In this document: in pieces, positions 14,201-28,260 of the stretch | How the letters are laid out: each line of letters begins with the position of its first letter | Position numbering within the stretch: the stretch's first letter is position 1 | DNA from: Clavelina lepadiformis | Lineage: Eukaryota; Chordata; Ascidiacea; Aplousobranchia; Clavelinidae | Assembly (NCBI RefSeq): GCF_947623445.1 | Contig: NC_135243.1 | Span: forward strand, 14,324,501-14,388,500 | DNA length: 64,000 nt | Direction: 5' to 3' | The notes under the pieces: generated by a model | What the model saw: the letters and a program-made list of their open reading frames with translations, nothing else | The model's database searches: none | Told to the model about the DNA's origin: nothing | Program-made: the position numbers and the translations under genes

Positions 14201-17200
14201 ACTTATTACAATCTAATAAACATTTTGAGACCCTATAAAACTTTTTGCAATGTGAATTAAACATTTGCTATCATATAGTTCACGATGCACTTTTTAGGAC
14301 CTATATAACTAATGTATAGTGCAAATGTTTTAGTTAAGTTCCTTTAACGATAACAGACAAACCTTTTATTGGTTAACTGTTATACTTTTATTATTTACTT
14401 ATTAGACTCTAATAAACATTTTGAGACCCTATAGAACTTTTTGCAATTTGAATTAAACATTTGGCACCATATAGTTCACAAGGCACTTTTTAGGACCTAT
14501 ATAACTAATGTATAGTGCAAATGTTTTAGTTAAGTTCTTTTAACGATAACAGGAAAACCTTTTATTGGTTAACTGTTATACTTTTATTATTTACTTATTA
14601 GCCTCTAATAAACATTTTGAGACCCGTTAGAAGTTTTTGCAATTTGAATTAAACATTTGGCACCATATAGTTCACAAGGCACTTTTTAGGAGCTATATAA
14701 CTAATGTATAGTGCAAATGTTTTAGTTAAGTTCTTTTAACGATAACGGACAAACCTTTTATTGGTTAACTGTTATACTTTTATCATTTACTTATTACAAT
14801 GGAGTAAACATTTTGAAACCCAATAGAACTTTTTGGATTTTGAATTAAACATTTGGCACCATATAGTTCACAAGGCACTTTTTAGGACCTATATGACTAA
14901 TGTAGAGTGCAAATGTTTTAGTTAAGTTCTTTTAACGATAACAGACAAACCTTTTATTGGTTAACTGTTATACTGTTATTATTTACCTTTTAGACTCTAA
15001 TAAATAATTTGAGACCCATCAGAACGTTTTGCAATGTGAATTAAACATTTGGCACCAAATAGTTCACAAGGCACTCTTTAGGACTTTTATAACTAATGTA
15101 TAGTGCAAATGTTTTAGTTAAGTTCTTTTAACGATAACGGACAAACCTTTTATTGGTTAACTGTTATACTTTTAATATTTACTTATTAGACTTTAATAGA
15201 CATTTTGAGACCCGTTAGAACTTTTTGCAATGTGAATTGCACATTTGGCACCATATAGTTCACAAGGTACTTTTTAGCACCTATATAACTAATGTATAGT
15301 GCAAATGTTCTAGTTAAGTTCTTTTAACGATTACAGACAAACCTTTTATTGGTTAACTGTTATACTTTTATTATTTACTTATTAGACTCTAATAAACATT
15401 TTGAGACCCGTTAGAGCTTTTTGCAATTTGAATTAAACATTTGGCACCATATAGTTCACAAGGCACTTTTTAGGACCTATATAACTAATGTATAGTGCAA
15501 TTATTTTAGTTAAGTTATTTTAACGATAACAGACAAACCTTTTATTGGTTAACTGTTATACTTTTATTATTTACTTATTAGACTCTAATAAACATTTTGA
15601 GACCCGTTAAAACTTTTTGCAATTTGAATTAAACATTTTGCACTATAGAGTTCACAAGGCACTTTTTAGGACCTATATAACTATTGTATAGTGCAAATGT
15701 TTTAGTTAAGTTCTTTTAACGATAACAGACAAACCTTTTATTGGTTAACTGTTATACTTTTATTATTTACTTATTAAACTCTAATAGACATTTTGACACC
15801 CGTTAAAACTTTTTGCAATGTGAATTAAACATTTGGCACCATATAGTTCACAAGATACTTTTTAGGACCTATAAAACTAATGTATAGTGCAAATGTTTTA
15901 GTTAAGTTCTTTTAACGATTACAGACAAACCTTTTATTGGTTAACTGTTATACTTTTATTATTTACTTATTAGACTCTAATAAACATTTTGAGACCCGTT
16001 AGAGCTTTTTGCAATTTGAATTAAACATTTGGCACCATATAGTTCACAAGGCACTTTTTAGTACCTATATAACTAATGTATAGTGCAAATGTTTTAGTTA
16101 AGTTCTTTTAACGATAACAGGAAAACCTTTTATTGGTTAACTGTTATACTTTTATTATTTACTTATTAGCCTCTAATAAACATTTTGAGACCCCTTAGAA
16201 GTTTTTGCAAGTTGAGTTAAACATTTGGCACCATATAGTTCACAAGGCACTTTTTAGGAGCTATATAACTAATGTATAGTGCAAATGTTTTAGTTAAGTT
16301 CGTTTAACGATAACGGACAAACCTTTTATTGGTTAACTGTTATACTTTTATCATTTACTTATTACAATGGAGTAAACATTTTGAAACCCAATAGAACTTT
16401 TTGGATTTTGAATTAAACATTTGGCACCATATAGTTCACAAGGCACTTTTTAGGACCTATATGACTAATGTATAGTGCAAATGTTTTAGTTAAGTTGTTT
16501 TAACGATAACAGACAAACCTTTTATTGGTTAACTGTTATACTGTTATTATTTACCTTTTAGACTCTAATAAACAATTTGAGACCCATCAGAACGTTTTGC
16601 AATGTGAATTAAACATTTGGCACCAAATAGTTCACAAGGCACTCTTTAGGACTTTTATAACTAATGTATAGTGCAAATGTTTTAGTTAAGTTCTTTTAAC
16701 GATAACGGACAAACCTTTTATTGGTTAACTGTTATACTTTTATTATTTACTTATTAGACTCTAATAGACATTTTGAGAGCCGTTAGAACTTTTTGCAATG
16801 TGAATTAAACATTTGGCACCATATAGTTCACAAGGTACTTTTTAGGACCTATATAACTAATGTATAGTGCAAATGTTTTAGTTAAGTTCTTTTAACGATT
16901 ACAGACAAACCTTTTATTGGTTAACTGTTATACTTTTATTATTTACTTATTAGACTCTAATAAACATTTTGAGACCCGTTAAAGCTTTGTGCAATTTGAA
17001 TTAAACATTTGGCACCATATAGTTCAAAAGGCACTTTTTAGGACCTATATAATTATTGTATAGTGCAAATGTTTTAGTTAAGTTGTTTTAACGATAACAG
17101 ACAAACCTTTTATTGGTTAACTGTTATACTTTTATTATTTACTTATTAGACTCTAATAAACATTTTGAGACCCGTTAAAACTTTTTGCAACTTGAATTAA

Positions 17201-17613
17201 ACATTTTGCACCATAGAGTTCACAAGGCACTTTTTAGGACCTATATAACTATTGTATAGTGCAAATGTTTTAGTTAAGTTCTTTTAACGATAACAGACAA
17301 ACCTTTTATTGGTTAACTGTTATACTTTTATAATGTACTTATTAAACTCTAATAGACATTTTGACACCCGTTAAAACTTTTTGCAATGTGAATTAAACAT
17401 TTGGCACCATATAGTTCACAAGGTACTTTTTAGGACCTATATAACTAATGTATAGTGCAAATGTTTTAGTTAAGTTCTTTTAACGATAACAGACAAACCT
17501 TTTATTGGTTAACTGTTATACTGTTATTATTTACCTTTTAGACTCTAATAAACAATTTGAGACCCATCAGAACGTTTTGCAATGTGAATTAAACATTTGG
17601 CACCAAATAGTTC

Positions 17614-17809
17614 ACAAGGCACTCTTTAGGACCTATATAACTAATGTATAGTGCAAATGTTTTAGTTAAGTTCTTTTAACGATTACAGACAAACCTTTTA
17701 TTGGTTAACTGTTATACTTTTATTATTTACTTATTAGACTCTAATAAACATTTTGAGACCCGTTAAAGCTTTGTGCAATTTGAATTAAACATTTGGCACC
17801 ATATAGTTC
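17614..17809. repeat. Fusion monomer in version B (types 1 and 2 joined)
   Basis: It begins with the ctctttagg signature of type 1, but continues with cctatata, gattacag and ttaaagctttgtg of type 2. Version A has lost a monomer at the equivalent place through a different fusion, so the two losses look independent. Confidence 0.7.
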
Positions 17810-20159
17810 ACAAGGCACTTTTTAGGACCTATATAACTATTGTATAGTGCAAATGTTTTAGTTAAGTTGTTTTAACGATAACAGACAAACCTTTTATTGG
17901 TTAACTGTTATACTTTTATTATTTACTTATTAGACTCTAATAAACATTTTGAGACCCGTTAAAACTTTTTGCAATTTGAATTAAACATTTTGCACCATAG
18001 AGTTCTCAAGGCACTTTTTAGGACCTATATAACTATTGTATAGTGCAAATGTTTTAGTTAAGTTCTTTTAACGATAACAGACAAACCTTTTATTGGTTAA
18101 CTGTTATACTTTTATTATTTACTTATTAAACTCTAATAGACATTTTGACACCCGTTAAAACTTTTTGCAATGTGAATTAAACATTTGGCACCATATAGTT
18201 CACAAGGTACTTTTTAGGACCTATATAACTAATGTATAGTGCAAATGTTTTAGTTAAGTTCTTTTAACGATTACAGACAAACCTTTTATTGGTTAACTGT
18301 TATACTTTTCTTATTTACTTATTAGACTCTAATAAACATTTTGAGACCCGTTAGAGCTTTTTGCAATTTGAATTAAACATTTGGCACCATATAGTTCACA
18401 AGGCACTTTTTAGTACCTATATAACTAATGTATAGTGCAAATATTTTAGTTAAGTTATTTTAACGATAACAGACAAACCTTTTATTGGTTAACTGTTATA
18501 CTTTTTTTATTTACTTATTAGACTTTAATAAACATTTTGAGACCCGTTAGAACTTTTTGCAATGTGAATTAAACATTTGGCACCATATAGTTCACAAGGC
18601 ACTTTTAAGGACCGATATAACTAATGTATAGTGCAAATGTTTTAGTTAAATTCTTTTAACGATAATAGACAAACCTTTTATTGGTTAACTGTTATACTTT
18701 CATTATTTACTTATTAGACTCTAATAAACATTTTGAGACCCGTTAGAACTTTTTGCAATGTGAATTAAACATTTGGCACCATATAGTTCACAAGGCACTT
18801 TTTAGGACCGATATAACTAATGTATAGTGCAAATGTTTTAGTTAAGTTCTTTTAACGATTACAGACAAACCTTTTATTGGTTAACTGTTATACTTTTATC
18901 ATTTACTTATTACAATGGAGTAAACATTTTGAAACCCAATAGAACGTTTTGGATTTTGAATTAAACATTTGGCACCATATAGTTCACAAGGCACTTTTTA
19001 GGACCTTTATGACTAATGTATAGTGCAAATGTTTTAGTTAAATTCTTTTAACGATAACAGACAAACCTTTTATTGGTTAACTGTTATACTGTTATTATTT
19101 ACCTTTCAGACTCTAATAAACAATTTGAGACCCATTAGAACGTTTTGCAATGTGAATTAAACATTTGGCACCAAATAGTTCACAAGGCACTCTTTAGGAC
19201 TTTTATAACTAATGTATAGTGCAAATGTTTTAGTTAAGTTCTTTTAACGATAACGGACAAACCTTTTATTGGTTAACTGTTATACTATTATTATTTACTT
19301 ATTAGACTCTAATAGACATTTTGAGACCCGTTAGAACTTTTTGCAATGTGAATTAAACATTTGGCACCATATACTTCACAAGGCACTTTTTAGGACCTAT
19401 ATAACTAATGTATAGTGCAAATGTTTTAGTTAAGTTCTTTTAACGATAACAGACAAACCTTTTGTTGGTTAACTGTTATACTTTTATTATTTACATAATG
19501 GACTCTAATAAACATTTTGAGACCCGTTAGAACTTTTTGCAATGTGAATTAAACATTTTGCACCATAGAGTTCACAAGGCACTTTTTAGGACCTTTATAG
19601 CTAATGTAAAGTGAAAATGTTTTAGTTAAGTTCTTTTCACGATAACAGACAAACCTTTTTTGGTTAACTGTTAAACTTTTATCATTTACCTATTAGACTC
19701 TAATAAACATTTAGAGATCCTATAGAACTTTTTGCAATGTGAATTAAACATTTGGCACCATATAGTTCCCAAGGCACTTTTTAGTACCTATAAAACTAAT
19801 GTATAGTGCAAATGTTTTAGTTAAGTTCTTTTCACGATAACAGACAAACCTTTTGTTGGTTAACTGTTATACTTTTATCATTTACCTATTAGACTCTAAT
19901 AAACATTTTGAGAACCTATAGAACTTTTTGCAATGTGAATTAAACATTTGGCACCATATAGTTCACAAGGCACTTTTTAGTATCTATATAACTAATGTAT
20001 AGTGCAAATGTTTTAGTTAAGTTCTTTTAACGATAGCAGACAAACCTTTTTTGGTTAACTGTTATACTTTTATCATTTACCTATTAGACTCTAATAAACA
20101 TTTAGAGATCCTATAGAACTTTTTGCAATGTGAATTAAACATTTGGCACCATATGGTTC

Positions 20160-20933
20160 ACAAGGCACTTTTTAGGACCTATATAACTAATGTATAGTGC
20201 AAATGTTTTAGTTAAGTTCTTTTAACGATAGCAGACAAACCTTTTTTGGTTAACTGTTATACTTTAATCATTTACCTATTAGACTCTAATAAACATTTAG
20301 AGATCCTATAAAACTTTTTGCAATTTGAATTAAACATTTGGCACCATATAGTTCACAAGGCACTTTTTAGTACCTATATAACTAATGTATAGTGCAAATG
20401 TTTTAGTTAAGTTCTTTTCACGATAACAGACAAACCTTTTGTTGGTTAACTGTTAAACTTTTATTACTTATTAGACTTTAATAAATATTTTGAGACCCGA
20501 TAAAACTTTTTGCAATGTGAATTATACATTTGGCACCATATAGTTCACAAGGCACTTTTTAGGACCTATATAACTAATGTATAGTGCAAATGTTTTAGTT
20601 AAGTTCTTTTAACGATAGCAGACAAACCTTTTTTGGTTAACTGTTATACTTTAATCATTTACCTATTAGACTCTAATAAACATTTAGAGATCCTATAGAA
20701 CTTTTTGCAATTTGAATTAAACATTTGGCACCATATAGTTCACAAGGCACTTTTTAGTACCTATATAACTAATGTATAGTGCAAATGTTTTAGTTAAGTT
20801 CTTTTCACGATAACAGACAAACCTTTTGTTGGTTAACTGTTAAACTTTTATTACTTATTAGACTTTAATAAATATTTTGAGACCCGATAAAACTTTTTGC
20901 AATGTGAATTATACATTTGGCACCATATAGTTC
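20160..20933. repeat. 387-bp dimer duplication, version B copy
   Basis: The same two-monomer block is present at 20,160-20,546 and 20,547-20,933, exactly 16,633 bp beyond its version A counterparts. The duplication therefore predates the A/B split. Confidence 0.8.
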
Positions 20934-23479
20934 ACAAGGCACTTTTTAGGACCTATATAACTAATGTATAGTGCAAATGTTTTAGTTAAGTTGTTTTAAC
21001 GATAACAAACAAACCTTTTATTGGTTAACTGTTATACTTTTATTATTTACTTATTAGACTCTAATAAACATTTTGAGACCCGTTAGAACTTTTTGCAATG
21101 TGAATTAAACATTTGGCACCATATAGTTCACAAGGTACTTTTTAGGACCTATATAACTAATGTATAGTGCAAATATTTTAGTTAAGTTGTTTTAACGATA
21201 ACAGACAAACCTTTTATTGGTTAACCGTTATACTTTTTTTATTTACTTAATAGACTCTTATAAACATTTTGAGACCCGTTAGAGTTTTTTGCAATGTGAA
21301 TTAAACATTTGGCACCATATACTTCACAAGGCACTTTTTAGGACCTTTATAACTAATGTATAGTGCAAATGTTTTAGTTAAGTTCTTTTCACGATAACAG
21401 ACAAACCTTTTGTTGGTTAACTGTTATACTTTTATTACTTATTAGACTCTAATAAATATTTTGAGACCCGATAAAACTTTTTGCAATGTGAATTAAACAT
21501 TTGGCACCATATAGTTCACAAGGCACTTTTTAAGACCTATATAACTAATGTATAGTGCAAATGCTTTAGTTAAGTTCTTTTAACGATAACAGACAAACCT
21601 TTTATTGGTTAACTGTTATACTTTTATTATTTACTTATTAGACTCTAATAAACATTTTGAGACCCGTTAGAACTTTTTGCAATGTGAATTAAACATTTGG
21701 CACCATATAGTTCACAAGGCACTTTTTAGGACCTATATAACTAATGTATAGTGCAAATGTTTTAGTTAAGTTCTTTTAACGATAACAGACAAACCTTTTA
21801 TTGGTTAAATGTGATACTTTTAATAATTACTCAATAGACTCTAATAAACATTTTGAGACCCGTTAGAACTTTTTGCAATGTGAATTAAACATTTGGTACC
21901 ATATAGTTCATAAGGCACTTTTTAGGATCTATATAACTAATGTATAGTGCAAATGTTTTAGTTAAGTTCTTTTAGCGATAACAGACAAACCTTTTATTGG
22001 TTAACTGTTATACTTTTAATATTTACTTATTAGAATCTAATAAACTTTTTGAGACCCGTTAGAGCTTTTTGCAATGTGAATTAAACATTTGGCACCATAT
22101 AGTTCACAAGGCACTTTTTAGGACCTATATCACTAATGTATAGTGCAAATGTTTTAGTTAAGTTCTTTTAACGATTACAGACAAACCTTTTATTGGTTAA
22201 CTGTTATACTTTTATTATTTACTTATTAGACTCTAATAAACATTTTGAGACCCGTTAAAACTTTTTGCAATTTGAATTAAACATTTGGCACCATATAGTT
22301 CACAAGGCACTTTTTAGGACCTATATAACTAATGTATAGTGCAAATATTTTAGTTAAGTTCTTTTAACGATAACAGACAAACCTTTTATTGGTTAAATGT
22401 GATACTTTCAATAATTACTCAATAGACTCTAATAAACATTTTGAGACCCGTTAGAACTTTTTGCAATGTAAATTAAACATTTGGTACCATATAGTTCATA
22501 AGGCACTTTTTAGGATCTATATAACTAATGTATAGTGCAAATGTTTTAGTTAAGTTCTTTTCACGATAACAGACAAACCTTTTATTGGTTAACTGTTATA
22601 CTTTTAATATTTACTTATTAGAATCTAATAAACATTTTGAGACCCGTTAGAGCTTTTTGCAATGTGAATTAAACATTTGGCACCATATAGTTCACAAGGC
22701 ACTTTTTAGGACCTATATAACTAATGTATAGTGCAAATGTTTTAGTTAAGTTCTTTTAACGATTACAGACAAACCTTTTATTGGTTAACTGTTATACTTT
22801 TATTATTTACTTATTAGACTCTAATAAACATTTTGAGACCCGTTAAAACTTTTTGCAATTTGAATTAAACATTTGGCACCATGTAGTTCACAAGGCACTT
22901 TTTAGGACCTATATAACTAATGTATAGTGCAAATATTTTAGTTAAGTTGTTTTAACGATAACAGACAAACCTTTTATTGGTTAACTGTTATACTTTTATC
23001 ATTTACTTATTAGACTCTAATAAACATTTTGAGACCCGTTAGAACTTTTTGCAATGTGAATTAAACATTTGGCACCATATAGTTCACAAGGTACTTTTTA
23101 GGACCTATATAACTAATGTATAGTGCAAATATTTTAGTTAAGTTGTTTTAACGATAACAGACAAACCTTTTATTGGTTAACCGTTATACTCTTTTTATTT
23201 ACTTAATAGACTCTTATAAACATTTTGAGACCCGTTAGAACTTTTTGCAATGTGAATTAAACATTTGGCACCATATACTTCACAAGGCACTTTTTAGGAC
23301 CTTTATAACTAATGTATAGTGCAAATGTTTTAGTTAAGTTCTTTTCACGATAACAGACAAACCTTTTGTTGGTTAACTGTTATACTTTTATTACTTATTA
23401 GACTCTAATAAATATTTTGAGACCCGGTAAAACTTTTTGCAATGTGAATTAAACATTTGGCACCATATAGTTCACAAGG

Positions 23480-26400
23480 CACTTTTTAAGACCTATATAA
23501 CTAATGTATAGTGCAAATGCTTTAGTTAAGTTCTTTTAACGATAACAGACAAACCTTTTATTGGTTAACTGTTATACTTTTATTATTTACTTATTAGACT
23601 CTAATAAACATTTTGAGACCCTTTAGAACTTTTTGCAATGTAAATTAAACATTTGGTACCATATAGTTCATAAGGCACTTTTTAGGATCTATATAACTAA
23701 TGTATAGTGCAAATGTTTTAGTTAAGTTCTTTTCACAATAACAGACAAACCTTTTATTGGTTAACTGTTATACTTTTAATATTTACTTATTAGAATCTAA
23801 TAAACATTTTGAGACCCGTTGGAACTTTTTGCAATGTGAATTAAACATTTGGCACCATATAGTTCACAAAGCACTTTTTAGTACCTATATAACTAATGTA
23901 TAGTGCAAATGTTTTAGTTAAGTTGTTTTAACGATAACAGACAAACCTTTTGTTGGTTAACTGTTATACTTTTATTACTTATTAGACTCTAATAAATATT
24001 TTGAGACTCGATAAAACTTTTTGCAATGTGAATTAAACATTTGGCACCATATAGTTCACAAGGCACTTTTTAAGACCTATATAACTAATGTATAGTGCAA
24101 ATGCTTTAGTTAAGTTCTTTTAACGATAACAGACAAACCTTTTATTGGTTAACTGTTATACTTTTATTATTTACTTATTAGACTCTAATAAACATTTTGA
24201 GACCCGTTAGAACTTTTTGCAATGTAAATTAAACATTTGGTACCATATAGTTCATAAGGCACTTTTTAGGATCTATATAACTAATGTATAGTGCAAATGT
24301 TTTAGTTAAGTTCTTTTCACGATAACAGACAAACCTTTTATTGGTTAACTGTTATACTTTTAATATTTACTTATTAGAATCTAATAAACATTTTGAGACC
24401 CGTTGGAACTTTTTGCAATGTGAATTAAACATTTGGCACCATATAGTTCACAAAGCACTTTTTAGTACCTATATAACTAATGTTTAGTGCAAATGTTTTA
24501 GTTAAGTTGTTTTAACGATAACAGACAAACCTTTTATTGGTTAACTGTTATACTTTCATTATTTACTTTTTAGCCTCTAATAAACATTTTGAGACCCGTT
24601 AGAGCTTTTTGCAATGTGAATTAAACATTTGGCACCATATAGTTCACAAGGCACTTTTTAGGACCTATATAACTAATGTATAGTGCAAATGTTTTAGTTA
24701 AGTTCTTTTAACGATTACAGACAAACCTTTTATTGGTTAACTGTTATACTTTTATTATTTACTTATTAGACTCTAATAAACATTTTGAGACCCGTTAAAA
24801 CTTTTTGCAATTTGAATTAAACATTTGGCACCATGTAGTTCACAAGGCACTTTTTAGGACCTATATAACTAATGTATAGTGCAAATATTTTAGTTAAGTT
24901 GTTTTAACGATAACAGACAAACCTTTTATTGGTTAACTGTTATACTTTTATTATTTACTTATTAGACTCTAATAAACATTTTGAGACCCGTTAGAACTTT
25001 TTGCAATGTGAATTAAACATTTGGCACCATATAGTTCACAAGGTACTTTTTAGGACCTATATAACTAATGTATAGTGCAAATATTTTAGTTAAGTTGTTT
25101 TAACGATAACAGACAAACCTTTTATTGGTTAACCGTTATACTCTTTTTATTTACTTAATAGACTCTTATAAACATTTTGAGACCCGTTAGAACTTTTTGC
25201 AATGTGAATTAAACATTTGGCACCATATACTTCACAAGGCACTTTTTAGGACCTTTATAACTAATGTATAGTGCAAATGTTTTAGTTAAGTTCTTTTAAC
25301 GATAACAGACAAACCTTTTATTGGTTAAATGTGATACTTTCAATAATTACTCAATAGACTCAAATAAACATTTTGAGACCCGTTAGAAGTTTTTGCAATG
25401 TGAATTAAACATTTGGTACCATATAGTTCATAAGGCACTTTTTAGGATCTATATAACTAATGTATAGTGCAAATGTTTTAGTTAAGTTCTTTTAGCGATA
25501 ACAGACAAACATTTTATTGGTTAACTGTTATACTTTTAATATTTACTTATTAGAATCTAATAAACATTTTGAGACCCGTTAGAGCTTTTTGCAATGTGAA
25601 TTAAACATTTGGCACCATATAGTTCACAAGGCACTTTTTAGGACCTATATAACTAATGTATAGTGCAAATGTTTTAGTTAAGTTCTTTTAACGATTACAG
25701 ACAAACCTTTTATTGGTTAACTGTTATACTTTTATTATTTACTTATTAGACTCTAATAAACATTTTGAGACCCGTTAAAACTTTTTGCAATTTGAATTAA
25801 ACATTTGGCACCATGTAGTTCACAAGGCACTTTTTAGGACCTATATAACTAATGTATAGTGCAAATATTTTAGTTAAGTTATTTTAACGATAACAGACAA
25901 ACCTTTTATTGGTTAACTGTTATACTTTTTTCATTTACTTATTAGACTCTAATAAACATTTTGAGACCCGTTAGAACTTTTTGCAATGTGAATTAAACAT
26001 TTGGCACCATATAGTTCACAAGGCACTTTTTAGGACCTATATAGCTAATGTAAAGTGCAAATGTTTTAGTTAAGTTCTTTTCACGATAACAGACAAATCT
26101 TTTGTTGGTTAACTGTTATACTTTTATTACTTATTAGACTTTAATAAATCCTTTGAGACCCGATAGAACTTTTTGCAATGTGAATTAAACATTTGGCACC
26201 ATATAGTTCACGAGGCACTTTTTAGGACCTATGTAACTAATGTATAGTGCAAATGTTTTAGTTAAGTTATTTTAACGATAACAGACAAACCTTTTATTGG
26301 TTAACTGTTATACTTTTCTTATTTACTTATTAGACTCTAATAAACATTTTGAGACCCGTTAGATCTTTTTGCAATTTAAATTAAACATTTGGCACCATAT

Positions 26401-28260
26401 AGTTCACAAGGCACTTTTTAGGACCTTTATAACTAATGTATAATGCAAATGTTTTAGTTAAGTTCTTTTAACGATAACAGACAAACCTTTTATTGGTTAA
26501 CTGTTATACTTTTATTATTTACTTATTAGACTCTAATAAACATTTTGAGACCAGTAAGAACTTTTTGCAATTTGAATTAAACATTTGGCACCATATAGTT
26601 CACAAGGCACTTTTTAGGACCTATATAACTAATGTATAGTGCAAATGTTTTAGTTAAGTTCTTTTAACGATAACAGACAAACCTTTTATTGGTTAACTGT
26701 TATAGTTTTATTATTTACTTATTAGCCTCTAATAAACATTTTGAGACCCGTTAGAACTTTTTGCAATTTGAATTAAACATTTGGCACCATATAGTTCACA
26801 AGGCACTTTTTAGTACCTTTATAACTAATGTATAGTGCAAATGTTTTAGTTAAATTGTTTTAACGATAACAGACAAACCTTTTATTGGTTAACTGTTATG
26901 CTTTCATTATTTACTTATTAGCCTCTAATAAACATTTTGAGACCCGTTAGAGCTTTTTGCAATGTGAATTAAACATTTTGCACCATATAGTTCACAAGGC
27001 ACTTTTTAGGAGCTATATAACTAATGTATAGTGCAAATGTTTTAGTTAAGTTCTTTTAACGATAACAGACAAACCTTTTATTGGTTAACTGTTATACTTT
27101 TGATATTTATTTATTAGCCTCTAATAAACATTTTGAGACCCGTTAGAACTTTTTGCAATTTGGATTAAACATTTGGCACCATATAGTTCACCAGGCACTT
27201 TTTAGGACCTATATAACTAATGTATAGTGCAAATGTTTTAGTTAAGTTGTTTTAACGATAACAGACAAACCTTTTATTGGTTAACTGTTATACTTTTATT
27301 ATTTACTTATTAGACTCTAATAAACATTTTGAGACCCTATAGAATTTTTTTCAATGTGAATTAAACATTTGGCACCATATAGTTCACAAAATACTTTTTA
27401 GGACCTATATAACTAATGTATAGTGCAAATGTTTTAGTTAAGTTCTTTTAACGATAACAGACAAACCTTTTATTGGTTAAATGTGATACTTTTAATTATT
27501 ACTCATTAGACTCTAATAAACATTTTGAGACTCATTTGAACTTTATGCAATGTGAATTAAACATTTGGCACCGTATTGTTCACAAGGCACTTTTTAGGAC
27601 CTATATAACTAATGTATAGTGCAATTGTTTCAGTTAGGTTCTTTTAACGATAACAGACAAACCTTTTATTGTTTAACTGTTATACTTTTATTATTTACTT
27701 ATTAGCCTCTAATAAACATTTTGATACCCGTTAGAGTTTTTTGCAATTTGAATTAAACATTTGGCACCATATACTTCCCAAGGCAGTTTTTAGGACCTAT
27801 ATAACTAATGTATAGTGCAATTGTTTCAGTTAGGTTCTTTTAACGATAACAGACAAACCTTTTATTGTTTAACTGTTATACTTTTATTATTTACTTATTA
27901 GACTCTAATAAACATTTTGAGACCCGTTAAAACTTTTTGCAATTTGAATTAAACATTTGGCACCATGTAGTTCACAAGGCACTTTTTAGGACCTATATAA
28001 CTAATGTATAGTGCAAATATTTTAGTTAAGTTGTTTTAACGATAACAGACAAACCTTTTATTGGTTAACTGTTATACTTTTATTATTTACTTATTAAACT
28101 CTAATAAACATTTTGAGACCCGTTAGAACTTTTTGCAATGTGAATTAAACATTTGGCACCATATAGTTCACAAGGTACTTTTTAGGACCTATATAACTAA
28201 TGTATAGTGCAAATATTTTAGTTAAGTTGTTTTAACGATAACAGACAAACCTTTTATTGG
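23480..28260. repeat. Extra satellite segment specific to version B
   Basis: Between about 23,480 and 28,260, B holds monomers that have no place in the A order, although each resembles a variant seen elsewhere (repeated gtaccatatagttcataagg, accatgtagttc and ggttaaccgttatac types). The accgttatac variant recurs near 23,181, 25,131 and 28,264. This looks like repeated local amplification of the 10-13 monomer block rather than insertion of foreign DNA. Edges are approximate. Confidence 0.6.

Larger units (their letters stand above)
1..16633. repeat. Satellite superrepeat, version A
   Basis: The variant order starting at 1 (ctctttaggact, then ggtacttt with gattacag, then ttcaaaagg with aattattg, then tagagttc) is found again from 16,634 at an exact offset of 16,633. 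Matching diagnostic points include 393/17,026, 1,961/18,594 and 3,527/20,160. The unit is about 85 monomers long and contains its own internal duplications. Because the window opens inside the array, the true left boundary of this superrepeat is not known. Confidence 0.85.
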
